This document shows, in pieces, positions 11,776-23,699 of a stretch of DNA of 64,000 nucleotides. The stretch is from Castor canadensis. Taxonomy: Eukaryota > Chordata > Mammalia > Rodentia > Castoridae. The DNA is taken from positions 124,523,308 to 124,587,307 of the forward strand of contig NC_133397.1 of NCBI RefSeq assembly GCF_047511655.1. The letters run 5' to 3'. A program made the translations under genes and the position numbers. The notes under the pieces were generated by a model that ran no database searches, had not been told where the DNA came from, and saw only the letters and a list, made by a program, of their open reading frames with translations. The first letter of the stretch is position 1, and each line of letters opens with the position of its first letter.

Positions 11776-12436
11776 TAGTAGTGCTCCTGTATCTGGGGGA
11801 TACATTCTAAGAACCTCAGTATATGCTTGAAACCATGGGTTGTACTTGGCCCTGAAAATACAAGGCTTTTATTTTTCCCATACATACTCATGGCAAAGTT
11901 TAACTTATAAATTAGGCACAGTAAGAGATTGACAATAATAATTAATAAAAATAGAACAATTATGATCATGTATTATAATAAAACTTTCCTGAATGTGGTC
12001 TGTCTTCTACAAAATATCTTCTGGTGCTATACTCACCTTTCCTCTTCTTGTGATGATGTGAGATGATCTGGTGTCTGTGTGGTGAATGATGTAGGCATAT
12101 GAATATAGACCTAGGCTTTCACACAAGGATTGCTTGAAGCGTTCATTGACATCAGGTTGACATTGAGTCAGTCAACCTGATGACAAACTCAGCTATGAAG
12201 TGACTAACAGGAAAGTAGTATATGCAGTGTGGGTTTAGTTTAATGGGCAAAGGAATGGCTCACATTCTAGGTGGGACTGAGCAGGATGTTGCAAGATTTC
12301 ATAACACTACTCAGAATGATGTGCAATTTAAAATTTATGAGTTATTTCTGAAATTTTTCATTAAAAATTTGGGATCATGGTTAACTAGGGCAAACTGAAA
12401 CCATGAGAACAAAATTGTGGTTGGGGTAGATTACTG
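11776..12436 (+). mobile_element. Tigger/MER2-type DNA transposon
   Basis: It begins tagtagtgctcctgtatctg and ends ggttggggtagattactg; these ends are inverted-repeat relatives of the MER2/Tigger terminus (cagtagtccccc). TA at 12437-12438 and a decayed CA/TA at the left fit the TA target. Internal blocks (ttataaattaggcacagtaa, tgatgatgtgagatgat) match MER2 as I remember it. It is non-coding and about 660 bp. Confidence 0.8.
12146..12186 (+). repeat. Hairpin inside the Tigger/MER2 element
   Basis: Left arm 12146-12161 (ttgacatcaggttgac) pairs with right arm 12171-12186 (gtcaacctgatgacaa) with a single mismatch, around a 9-base loop. It lies in the middle of the DNA transposon. Confidence 0.8.
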
Positions 12437-12490
12437 TACAGGATTAATTTATTTGGATACTGTGTGATCTTGCCTTTGAGATTTCTTAGG

Positions 12491-13750
12491 CAATTCCTTT
12501 ATGGCCAGAGTTGCTGAGCATTTCTTCATGTGTTTTTTTTGCCATTTGTTCTTCTTTCATTGAAAAATACCTGTTCAGTTCATTTGCCCATTTCTTCACT
12601 GGGCCATTGATTCTTTGGGAGTTTAGTTTTTTGAGCTCTCTGTAAATTCTGGTTATTAATCCCTTGTCAGATAAAAATCATACTAAGTTTCCACCTCACT
12701 CCAGTTCTAATGGCTGTCATCAAGAATAAGTGTTGGTGAAGATTTGGGGAAAATACCCTTACACAAAATTGGTGGGATTGGAAATGAGTACAATCACTAT
12801 GGAAAACAGTATGGAACCTCCTCAAAAACCTAAAAATAGAACTGCCATATGATCCAGCAACTCCACTCCTAGGCTTACATTCCAAAGGAATTTGAGTCAG
12901 GATACAACAAAGACACTTGCACACCCATGTTTATTGCAGCATTACTCATAATAGTCAAGCTATGGAAACAGCCCAGATGCCCTACAACTGATGAATGGAT
13001 TAAGAAAATGTGGTATTTATATACAATGGAATATTTTTCAGTCATAAAGAAGAATGAAATTTTGTTGTTTGCAGGTAAGTGGATGAAACGGGAGGCCATC
13101 ATGGGAAGTGATATTGGCCAGGTTCAGAGAGACAAAGATCTCATGTTTTCTCTCATATGTGGAAAATAGATTCAAATACAAATACAAGCAATATCATATA
13201 TACACACACTCACAGAACATGCTTCCAAAAGTGGAACTGTTAGAGGAGACTAAGGGACGAGGGAAAGAAGAAAATGATACATGAATAATTTGAAATACAT
13301 CACATCTGTGTAGGAATAAGACACAATGAAATGCATTGAAAATTGTTGAACAATACAGGGCAGGGGAAAAGAACAAGGAAGAGTAACACGGGGTTACACT
13401 AATTCAAGCACAATATATTTACAGATAAAATGACAAGGCAAATCCCACCAAACAATGGACAGACAGGAATGTAAAATAGGTCATGTTAAGGGGCAGGCAC
13501 TCATGGGAGGAGGAGGGTAAATGAAGAGGGTGAAGGAGGTGAATATGGTTGAGGTGCTTTCTACACATGTGTGACTATGGAACATGGAAACTGTCCTAGT
13601 CATTTTAAGAAGGAGGAGAGGAGAGAGGGAGAATAATGGAGGGGATGAACATAACTGGGTACATGGTAAGCATATATATGTATATATGGAAATGTCACAA
13701 GGAAAACCCCTGTACAACTATTATGTACTAATAAAAATGTTTTTTACAGA
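12491..13750 (+). mobile_element. Twin-primed (5'-inverted) L1
   Basis: Two abutting L1 pieces in opposite orientation. 12491-12670 is ORF2 sequence in reverse sense (ends attaatcccttgtcag). 12671-13750 is forward ORF2 end plus 3' UTR (tgaatggattaagaaaatgtgg, then a tail ending aataaaaatgtttttt). In a normal L1 (compare 15250-15430) the inverted piece lies directly upstream of the forward piece, as expected from twin priming. Near-identical flanks, agatttcttagg at 12479-12490 and agatttcatagg at 13751-13762, form the target-site duplication. Confidence 0.85.
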
Positions 13751-13762
13751 AGATTTCATAGG

Positions 13763-14340
13763 GAAGACTGGAGAGGTGGCTCAAACTATTTCTTCTGGTG
13801 ATGAGGACTCTTCAGTGTTCTTTACCCTTGGCTGGTGAGAACAGATGCAATGTCCAGCCCTGTGTCACTGCCAAGCACTGTCACCTGTAATCTGTTTAGG
13901 TAGCTGCTTCCCTGGAGTTCTGTAGTTTCATTGTGCATTCACCCCATGGCACTTTGCTAAACACATGAAGGGGCCCGTAGCAGATCTCCAGCACACTGTC
14001 CTATAATCTCCTTACTGTATCTTCAAGTTAGCCAGGCTCTTCCTGGGTTCTGCCTCCATATGCTATGGCTTAGAAACTCAAGGCAAAAAAAGAATGAAAT
14101 CATAGGGATCACACCATTTCTCCCCATCTCGGCATCTCTTGGGGACCATTGTTCATTTGATGCTGGTGTCTTGATTCCCTCTTTCTTCATCTGTTTCACC
14201 CATTCACTTGCTTTTCAGGCTGGGAGGTAATTCTACCCCGTGTTGTTTCATCTTAGCTGGGGGTGGATATCCCTCAATGTACCCATTTTGATTCTGAATG
14301 ACAACAGTGTTGTGTGCATAATAGGGAACAAGAAAGGGAT
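13763..14340. other. Unassigned, possibly LTR-like sequence
   Basis: No coding frame. Its composition (moderate GC, cccatctcggcatctct) differs from the surroundings and suggests an old LTR or DNA element, but no family was recognised. Confidence 0.3.
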
Positions 14341-14343
14341 TCA

Positions 14344-16395
14344 CCAACAATGAACAAACAGAAAAGGATTATATGGAAACAAGTCCATTTACAATAGCCT
14401 CAAAAAAAATCAAATACCTAGGAGCCAACTTAACAAAAGATGTGAATGAACTCTACAAGGAGAACTACAAATCCCTGAAGAAAGAGATCGAGGAAGACTA
14501 TAGAAAGTGGAGAGATCTCCCGTACTCATGGATTGGGAGAATCAACGTAGTAGAAATGGCTATACTACCAAAAGTAATCTACATGTTTAATGCAATTCCC
14601 ATTGAAATTCCAATGACTTTCATCACAGAGATTGAAAAATCTACCCTAAAATTCATTTGGAAACACAAGAGACCACGAATAGCCAAGGCAGTACTCAGCA
14701 AAAAGAGCCACGCTGGAGGTATCACAATACCCGACTTCAAACTATATTACAAAGCAATAGCAATAAAAACAGCATGGTACTGGCACAAAAACAGACATGA
14801 AGACCAGTGGAACAGAATAGAGGACCAGGATATGAAGCCACACAACTATATCCACTTCATTTTTGACAAAGGTGCCAAAAATATATGATGGAGAAAAGAC
14901 AGTCTCTTCAACAAATGGTGCTGGGAAAAGTGGTTACCCATCTGCAAGAAACTGAAACTAGATCCATGTTTATCACCCTGTACTAGTATCAACTGAAAAT
15001 GGATCAAGGACCTTAATATCAGACCTGAAACTCTGAAGTTGGTACAGGAAAGACCAGGAAACACTCTGGAAGTAAGAGGTATAGGCAAAGACTTCCTCAA
15101 TAGAATCCCTGCAGCCCAGCAACTAAGAGAAAGAATGGACAATGGGACTTCATAAAATTAAAAAGCTTCTGCAAACAAAAGAAATGGTCTCTAAACTGAA
15201 GAGAACACCCACAGAGTGGGAGAAAATATTTGCCAGCTACACATCAGACAAAGGACTGATAACCAGAATATATAGGGAACTTAAAAAACTAAATTCTCCC
15301 AAATCTAATGAACCAATAAAGAAATGGGCAAGTGAACTAAACAGAACTTTCTCAAAAGAAGAAATTCAAATGGCCAAAACACACATGAAAAAATGCTCAC
15401 CATCTCTGGCCATAAAGGAAATGCAAATCAAAACCACACTAAGATTCTACCTCACCCCTGTTAGAATAGCCATCATCCAAAACACCACTAACAACAGGTG
15501 CTGGTGAGGATGCGGGGGGAAAAAGGAACCCTCTTACACTGCTGGTGGGAATGCAAACTAGTGCAACCACTCTGGAAAACAATATGGAGGCTTCTTAAAA
15601 ATCTAAACATAGTCTGCCATAAGATCCAGCAATCCACTCCTGGGGATATACCCAAAGGAATGTGACTCAGGTTACTCCAGAGGCACCTGCACACCCATGT
15701 TTATTGCAGCACTATTCACAATAGCCAAGTTATGGAAACAGCCAAGATGCCCCACTACTGATGAATGGATTAAGAAAATGTGGTACTTATACACAATAAA
15801 ATTTTACTCAGCCATGAAGAAGAACGAAATCTTATCATTCACAAACAAACGGATGGAACTGGAGAACATCATTCTGAGCGAGGTTAGCCAGGCTCAGAAG
15901 ACCAAAAATAGTATGTTCTCCCTCATATGCGGACTTTAAATCGAGGGCAAATGCAGCAATGTGGTTGGACTGGGATCACAAGAAAAGGGGAGAGCATATA
16001 CAGGAGATATAGGATAGGTAGAAAACCCAAAACATGAAAGCGTTTGATGTCCCCACTCCAGAGGAACTAATACAGAAACCTTAAAGCGACAGAGGTCAAC
16101 ATGAAAAGGGGATCAGGAATCAGTGTAAAGATCAGTTAGAGATGAATCAACCTGGGTTGTAACATATTTGTACATAAAAGCAACATTAGGAATCTCTCTG
16201 TATAGTTATCCTTAACTCAACTAGCAAAACCGCTTTGTCTTTCTTATTATGCTTATGTTTTCTCTTCAACAAAATTAGAGATAAGGGCAGAACAGGTTTT
16301 GCCTGGAAGCAAGGGGGGTTGCGGGGAGAGGAGAGGGTGTGGGCAAGGGAGAGAAATGACCCAAAGAATGTACGCACATGTGAATGAATGAAGCA
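14344..16395 (+). mobile_element. L1 3' half (ORF2 C-terminal region and 3' UTR)
   Basis: Forward L1 truncated at the 5' side. An open stretch at 14373-14888 (171 codons) carries the ORF2 blocks [44 protein letters not shown] and [16 protein letters not shown] frameshift then leads to a second open stretch at 15142-15507, and the end of ORF2 lies at 15697-15939 (AKLWKQPRCPTTDEWIKKMWY...LICGL). The 3' UTR (15940-16395) includes a G-rich tract at 16309-16350 and ends in an A-run. ORF2 here is interrupted, so the copy is dead. It is the best-preserved L1 in the window. Confidence 0.92.
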
Positions 16396-16399
16396 TAAA

Positions 16400-18840
16400 A
16401 AAAAATGGAATTCACAACTCGAGCTGAGAATTCTTCTGTATTTTGCATCAGAAGCAGAACGTTCATATTAACTAAATTAAACACACTGATGAGAAAGTGA
16501 CTGCCCTAAGCTGAAACAGAAACATCCATGGGCACCCAGTGGAGAGATGAGTATGTGCATACTGGATTCATAAACGGTAGCTTGTCACTTACCATCTTTG
16601 AAATGCCAGTTTGCATCCAGTACCTAGAGACTAAAAAATGGAAGTTTTGATTGGGTGGGGAGGGGGTGAATATCTAGAGACTTAGACAAAGCTTAACTTA
16701 AAAGAACAGCACTTTTTTTTTTTCAAAATGCTGTGGTTTACAGCTGCATTAACAGCTGTACAAGCACTATTCTAAGTTCCCTCCTAAATCAGAAAGGCTT
16801 TGCTAAGAAAGAAACAGCACAGACTGGAAGGAGCGTTAGACAGGAATGGCCATGCGTATGTGTGGTGTGGACTGGGGGGAGGTGAGGCTCATAGACCTGT
16901 GGAAATGCAGGGCTAGAAAACATTTTAGTAGTCAGTATACTCCCTAACTTTACAAATATCCTAGGGAGTGAAGAGACTTCTCAGAGAGTCAGGACAAGAG
17001 CCCAGGCCAGCTGTTCTACTGTCAGTAGCCCTAGGAGTCTGCTCTCTGCAGTGCTAGAGGGACTCTAAGGTGACAGACACTGGGTGTGGTGGCAGCAAGC
17101 CGTGCTTCCTCTGCCTCTATATAGTGGAGTTGACGTTCTTCCCTTTTTTAAAGGACTTTGCTGGAAAAACTGAACCGTCCCTCATAACTGTGGATCTAAT
17201 ATTTTAGGGGAATTAAAGGGGTTTAGGCTTATTAAAAAAAACAACCAAAAACCTTGAATACAGGGAAGGCAGCTTAGGAAGGGGTTCCAAGCACACACAG
17301 GTACTAATCACACCGGTTGTTGTGTGAATTCACACAAACCTTACTTCTGTAAGCCACACTTTCCTGATCTGAGAAAATGTAATCATATAGCTAAGGACTA
17401 ATCACGTGTAAAGTGCTTGACACGGTATCTATCAAAATATAGTAACCATTGTTACCATAAAATCAAAGATTCTTGCCATCCCCTGTGTTTCTTTTCAGAA
17501 ATTGTTGCGTGGTAGCCTTTTGTTTTACTCCAGATTCACAATGGGGAAAACGACATTTCTATAGCTTACAAATTCATCAAGGCAACCATGGAAGAAGTTG
17601 TCACGCATCAAGTGCAAAGTATGGTAAACACGTCATACTGCAATTGATGCAGTACAGCTACCTGGTATCTTTCACATTTATCTGGGGTCCCGCCTTCCTA
17701 AAGGACTGTGGATTTAAAAATGTAGTGTCCATGGAGCTCTGATTCTTGTGGGGTGGCGCTGACAATGACCCATAAGCATCTGGAACAGGAGAGATGGCAT
17801 CTCCTGATAATTCAATGCAGCAGTTGAAGAAGGGAAAATGAAATGGTAAGAGAGAAACATCTCGGAGTCACCGAAGCTAGTCAATGTCACATGTCTCTTC
17901 CAGAACCAGAGGCTAGGTTGGAACAGTATCTACCTTGCCTTCCTTTTATTTTTTAAGATCCTCTGGTGACTGGGTTATTATATTAGTGAATGAAGGTGAG
18001 GAAGACTGAAGAACAGGTATTCTTCCCAGTAGGATTTGTTTAGACATGCTGCAGAATGCATGGCTCTCAGCCCGAGGACGCGTGAGCCCCACACAGTGTG
18101 CCTCTCTTGTACTGCAGTTCCACGTGTGACACAAAGACAATTAGCCCTTCAGTTGGGCTTTGCATTTTTCTGATCTTCTAACAACTGGGTGTCAGATATC
18201 TCGGTGTATAACCGCCCACTCACAACAAGATTATACATTAGACTCTTTGTTATCCACTTTTATGAAAGATTTCTGAATGCTGAAAGGAATACATTAACCC
18301 TGCCAGATCTGGAATAAAGTTTCTGTCTCTCTCCAATTGTTAATATTTCCATGATTATATAATAATTCCCATCAAGGACAAAGCCATCTGCATTATCAAG
18401 AGAAAAGGACACTGCAAGTTATATAACGTATGTTTGATTCCTAGAGCTAAACAGCCACATTTGCAATAGGCTAAATATTATAATCACATCTAAACACAAG
18501 CTGTAAAAATAACTACCAGAGTAACTCTTCCTGAATACAAAAGACATACAAACCAGGAATGCAAACTGAAATGTAATCAATTTATTTAAAATTTTCAGGT
18601 TTTGGGGACCTGACATTTGATTTTTTTCCAAGTGCTATTTTGTATTCACATTCCTGTGAATGTGAATTTCTATAAAATGTTCCATATTTTATAGAAATTT
18701 GTTGGCTGGCAACTGCTTGTGAACAAAGATGCCTGTCTTTTCACCACTAACACTGCTGTTGAGTGGTGGGAATGAACACATACTCAAAAGTCTATTATTA
18801 AGTAAAACAGTACGAAAATAAACTGTGACATATTGAGGTA
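16400..18840. other. Unassigned unique-looking intergenic sequence
   Basis: No exon, SINE or LINE recognised over about 2.4 kb, unlike its flanks. It contains a T-run near 16711 and a double hairpin at 18644-18699. Confidence 0.5.
18644..18699 (+). repeat. Two adjacent perfect inverted repeats
   Basis: Hairpin 1: attcacattc (18644-18653) pairs with gaatgtgaat (18658-18667) around a 4-base loop. Hairpin 2: aatttctataaaat (18665-18678) pairs with attttatagaaatt (18686-18699) around a 7-base loop. The two share three bases, so they would compete or stack. Confidence 0.85.
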
Positions 18841-18842
18841 AT

Positions 18843-21020
18843 GTATCTCTTTTTAAAATTAGCATATATTAATTGTATAAAAGGGCTTCATTGTGATATA
18901 TTTATACATGCAAATAATGTACTTTGATCAAATTCACTCTCTCTGTTACTCTTTCTTATTTCTCCTCCTCTCCAATTTTAGACAGTGTTTGGCAGTTTTC
19001 ATTATTCTCCTTCCACACAGGTGTGTAAGGGACTTGGGTCACACTGACCCTTCTTCAGCCTTTCCTGTGACCATCCCCCTGTCATTCCCACTTGCAAACA
19101 CAGGCCGTGTTATACTCATGCCATTCTTTTGCTTTAGATCTAGATCTAGATTTTGATTTAGATCTAGATAGCTATAGAGGGAGTTTCATTATGACTTTTC
19201 CATGTATATATTTAACTATAACCCAAATTGGTTCATTCCTCTATTTTACTTCTTTCTACTTTAGTCTCCTTCTTATGATGATTTCAACATGTTTAAAAAT
19301 TGTGTATTCATTCTTATATAGAATCAACCATATTCCCTTCTTTCCTTCCTTCTTTTACCCTCCCCCCCATGTTAGTGCCCTCCCCTTAGCGTAACCTGTT
19401 TTTCATTCTTGTCCTTTGTTGTTTAGGTGTCTGTTCATTGTTCAGTGGGATTTTTGCCTTGGTATTATACACGTACAGGATTGTGCTTAAGTCAGTGTAA
19501 CCCCCCTCCACTGTACTTCCTCATCCTTTTTCCCCATCCTCTATTGGTTAACACTTTTTAGCATGTTTCCTTGTGTCTTCTTCTTACACAGATGTGGTGT
19601 ACTTCCTAACTATTCTCTGTCTTTCCTTCTTTTCCTCCTCCTTTGGCTCCCTCTACCAGTCCCACTGTTGTATACATGCTCTGTATATATTTCTGTGTAT
19701 ATATAATATTGCTTGTATTTGCATTATTTTTTGGTGGTCTGTTTTCCACATACAAAAGAAAACATGTGGCCTTTGACTTTCTGAACCTTGCTAACTTCAC
19801 TTAAGATGATGTTCTCTAGTTCCATCCATTTATCTGCAAACAACAAAATTTCAGTCATCTTTATGACTGAAAAAAATCCATTGTGTATAAATACCACATT
19901 TTCTTAATCCATTCATCAGTAGTGGGGCATCTTGGCTGTTTCCATAGCTTGGCTATCATGAATAGCACTGCAATAAACATAGGTGTGCAGGTGCCTTTGT
20001 AATAACCTGAGTCACATTCCTTCGGGTGTATCCTTAGGAGTAGTATTGCTGGATCATATGGCAGATCTATTTTTAGTTTTTTGAGGAGCTTCCATACTGT
20101 TTTCCGTAGTGGTTGTACTAATTTACCTTCCCACAAACAGTGTATGAGGGTTTCTTTTTCCACACATCTTCACCAACATTTGTTGTGTGTGTTCTTGATG
20201 GTAGCCATTTTAATAGGAGTCAGGTAGGATGTTAACATGGTTTTGATTTGCATCTCCTTTACGGCCAGAGATGTAGAGCATTTTTTCATGTGTTTTTGGC
20301 CATTTGGATTTCTTCTTTTGTAATAGTTCTGTTCAGTTCAGTTGCCCATTTCTTCATTGGGTCATTGATTTTTTTTGGAATTTAATTTTTTGAGCTCCCA
20401 GTATTTTCTGGTTATCAGTCCCTTGTCAGATGCATAACTGACAGAGATTTTCTCCCACTCTATGGCTGCTGTTGGTCATTTTTTTGTTATTGTAGTGCAG
20501 AAGCTTTTTAGTTTCACGTAGTCTCATCTGTCCATCCTTTCTCTTAGTTACCGAGCCACTGAAGTTCTATTTAGGAAGTCATTGCCTATGCCTGTTAATT
20601 CCAGTGTATTTCCTGCTCTTTCTTTTACTAGAGTCAAAATTTTGGATCTTATGTAAAGGTCCTCAGTCCACTTGAGTTGATACTTATACTGGGTGAAACA
20701 CATGGATCTAGTTTCAGTTTTCTGCATGCACATATCCAGTTTTCCCAGCAACATTGTTTTAAGAGGCTGTCTTTTCTCCGTGATATGCTTTGGGTGCCTT
20801 GTGTCTGTTTTTGTGCCTGTCCCATGCTGTTTCTATTGCCATGGCTCTGTAGTATAGTTTGAAGTCAGTTATTGTGATACCTCCAGTGTTGCTCTTTTTG
20901 TTCAATATTGCCCTGGCTATTCTTGGTCTTTTGTGCTTCCAAATGATTTCGCAATCATTGTGAGTGATTTTTCAATCTCTGTGAGGAATGTCATTGAAAT
21001 TTTGATGGGGATTGTGTTGA
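18843..21020 (-). mobile_element. L1, 3' UTR plus ORF2 C-terminal part
   Basis: Minus-sense L1: 3' UTR at 18843-19560, then the ORF2 end with an open stretch at 19861-20163 (FIAVLFMIAKLWKQPRCPTT) and further ORF2 sequence up to about 21020 (ccagtgttgctctttttgttc, the reverse of the conserved block before the thumb). It is interrupted by stops. About 2.2 kb. Confidence 0.88.
19136..19172 (+). repeat. tagatc-type microsatellite within the L1 3' UTR
   Basis: Repeated tctaga/gatcta units around a short a/t spacer. It is specific to this copy of the 3' UTR, since the copies at 7605 and 40876 lack it. Confidence 0.7.
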
Positions 21021-21422
21021 ATGTGTAGATTGCTTGATACTTGGCTTTCTGAGTCTGGCACATTTCGCTTCCCATGATGATCTCCAGTTGCTTCCATTTT
21101 CCTGCAATTCACATCATTTTCTTTTTCTTCATAACACTCCAGTGTGTGTATGTAGTACATTTTCTTTTCTATTCCTCAGTAGATGGGTACCTAGGTTGAT
21201 CACACAGTTTAGTTATTATGAACAGTGTTGCTATGAATATTGGTGTGCAGATATCTTTATTGTATGTATGACAACTTACATTCCTTTGGATATTTGCCAG
21301 GAATGTATAACAGGATCATATGGTTTTCTGAGGCCCCTCCCATGCTGACTTCCTCATCAGTTTTTTTGAGGCACCTCTATACTGATTTCCACAGTGGATA
21401 TACTAATTTACATTCCTCTTAA
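21021..21422 (-). mobile_element. Second, older L1 ORF2 end fragment
   Basis: Minus-sense: ctttctgagtctggcacatt and gatgatctccagttgcttcc are the reverse of the ORF2 end already present once in the element at 18843-21020, so this is a separate, more diverged L1 copy abutting it. Confidence 0.75.
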
Positions 21423-21429
21423 ATAAAAA

Positions 21430-22035
21430 TAATACTTAAAATTTTGGAGTAGTCTCAGTGTTGCCAGACTTCTTTGATATGCATTATTTCTTTCCAAAGT
21501 CACAAACATATGATGACATGCTTTTATGATTGTTTTGAGCATAAGAAAACCTTTGAAACAGCACTTACTTCTAAATTTTCAATTTCCATATAATGTTGTT
21601 TGGCATAACTTGTGTAGTAAGGAAGAGGACATATTGCATGATCTATCATCACACTGATACACTGATTCGCCCCTCCTTCACCATGGTGCTCCAATCACAT
21701 TGGCTTGCCCAATGTATCTGTACATCAAGTAAAAAACTGCTTAAAAATTATGAAAAATCTTAATCACTTTGTTTTTTAAAAATCGAATTTCTTATTTACC
21801 AATATAATAGCTGTTCTTAATTTTAAGGGTTTTTGGGTTGTCTTGCATGAGCATTTTGCACTGAACTTGTGCTGAGAAACAGAGTCCAAGGGGCTTGAGT
21901 ATGGAGTCCCCAGAGAAGTACAAATAAAAGTTCTGTGCCAATCCTTCACTGAGACCTGCGGGGTTCCCTGATGGATGGTATCCCCAGTAGAGGCAGCAAC
22001 GCTCCAAGCATTAGAAAGGAAGTTATCCAAAGGAA
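21430..22035. other. Unassigned intergenic sequence
   Basis: No feature recognised between the L1 cluster and the SINE at 22041. Confidence 0.4.
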
Positions 22036-22040
22036 GAAGG

Positions 22041-22123
22041 GGCTGGTGGAGTGGCTCAAGTGGTAGAGCATTTGCCTGGCAAGTGCAAGGCCCTGAGTTC
22101 AAACCCCAGTACCACCAAAAAAA
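22041..22123 (+). mobile_element. tRNA-derived SINE (monomer)
   Basis: Well-preserved copy starting ggctggtggagtggctcaag with an A-box-like tggctcaagtgg, a B-box-like gagttcaaacccc and an end of accacc plus A-run. This monomer is the reference for the tRNA-like units elsewhere in the window. Confidence 0.88.
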
Positions 22124-22948
22124 TAGGATGAAGGGGATTTATTTAAAACCATCTTTGGCTAAGAGCTAGTGGGGAGACAGGGGATAAATATCTGGTTCCA
22201 ACTCTGCTTTCAAACACCTGAGACCAGAGCACAATATCTAACTTGTGTGGCCCCATTCAAAATGAAAACATGAGGCTTTTTGTTAAAAGGTTATCAGAAC
22301 TTCCAAGACAGCAGCAAAAGAGCATAAACCAAGCATTGGGCCCTCTTCAGTGTGGGATTCTGTGTGACTTCACAGAGCACCTGCTGCGAAGGCTGGCAAA
22401 CACTTTCTCTAAAAATCCATGGCTCCCTGCAAAATTTAGAGCTCTGTATCATGACTCTTATACCTAATGCCTCTCAGATGAAAGAGTTACCATCTCCAGT
22501 TGTAATAGCCCAATTTTATGACTTTTCCCCTCTAATAGTGAATTACCAAAATATCTTTCACTTTTTGTAGCACCCTCGCCTTATAGGACAAAAGTCTGAA
22601 CCTACTAAAAGGAATTCTTGATGATGTGTATCACCTATTTCTAAGGCAACACTCAGCTAATCTCACCTATTAGAGAGCAGGGATCTGCACAAGACCTGAG
22701 GGGAAAAAAAGGTGCAGTTATTATGTTCGATCTTGAAGTTCAGAAGAGGGGATAATTACAGTTCTTTGGCTGCATTTTGTATTTGAACATTTTACAATTC
22801 ACCAAAAGATGCAAACTATACCATCAAATCATCTTGAGTTCTTTATATTGTTGTGATAATAATTAAACAAAAACATTTTCCCTCCAAAAAAAAGTCCTGA
22901 CTTAGCAACATTCTCCTTTTCTTGACCTGTGAGAGTATGAATTCCTTG

Positions 22949-23048
22949 CCAGGCCTGGTGCTCCATGCCTAAAAGCTGGTCACTTCAGTTTTGCAGGAGG
23001 ATCTCAACTTTGAGATTTATAATGAGGTCTTGGCTCAAAAAAAAAATA
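22949..23048 (+). mobile_element. Degraded B1-like SINE head
   Basis: ccaggcctggtgctccatgcct followed by a ggaggatctcaactttgaga block and an A-run. It resembles the B1/7SL-like head of the dimeric SINEs, with losses. Confidence 0.5.
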
Positions 23049-23267
23049 ATCTGAATACCTCAAGGCAAGATGTCTTGCAACAAGACAGAAAAATAGATGA
23101 GGACACAACACTAAGGGAAGAATGAGTATAAGAAAGAAACTAGCAGGGAAAGAGGAAGGATGAAGGGAAGGAACACAACTGACTGTGATGTCACTCTAAG
23201 GAGTATTCATAGTTTCTATTAAGGAATAGAAAAGCAAAATTAAGTAACTGCAATGACAATTTTTTAA

Positions 23268-23690
23268 AAATTATTCATTTATTCACATGTGCATACATCG
23301 TTTGGGTCATTTCTCCCCCTGCCCCTCTCCCCCACCCTCTCACCCCCGGCTCCCCTCGCTTCCAGGCAGAACCCATTCTGCCCTTATCACTAATTTTGTT
23401 GAAGAAAAGACATAAGCATAATAAGGAAGACAAAGCGTTTTTGCTAGTTGAGTTAAGGATAGCTATACAGAAAGATTCCTAGCATTGCTTTTGTGTACAC
23501 GTGTTACAACCCATGTTGATTCATCTCTAACTGATCTTTACGCTGGTTAAGATCATGTTAACCTCTGTCACTTTAAGGTTTCTGTATTAGTTCCTCTGGA
23601 GTGGGGACATCAAACATTTTGTGTTCTGGGTTTTCTACCTATTCCTATATCTCCTGTATGTGCTCTCCCCTTGTCATGTGACCCAAGTGA
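23268..23690 (-). mobile_element. L1 3' UTR, 5'-truncated
   Basis: Minus-sense copy of the 3' UTR seen at 15940-16395: T-rich tail, C-rich tract (23314-23368), then ctgcccttatcactaatttt and gttgaagaaaagacataagc. It breaks off after catgtgacccaagt, close to where the copy at 45410 ends. Confidence 0.88.
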
Positions 23691-23699
23691 AATGAAAAT

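Noticed and set aside
14373..14888. The longest open reading frame (171 codons) as a host gene
   Set aside because: It is clearly L1 ORF2 C-terminal sequence and is interrupted on both sides.
17473..17742. 89-codon open frame at 17.5 kb
   Set aside because: No family match, no conserved motif, and no splice sites consistent with an exon.
22041..22123. A functional tRNA gene (A and B boxes present)
   Set aside because: It lacks a foldable tRNA body and terminator context and recurs many times as the SINE unit with an A-rich tail.
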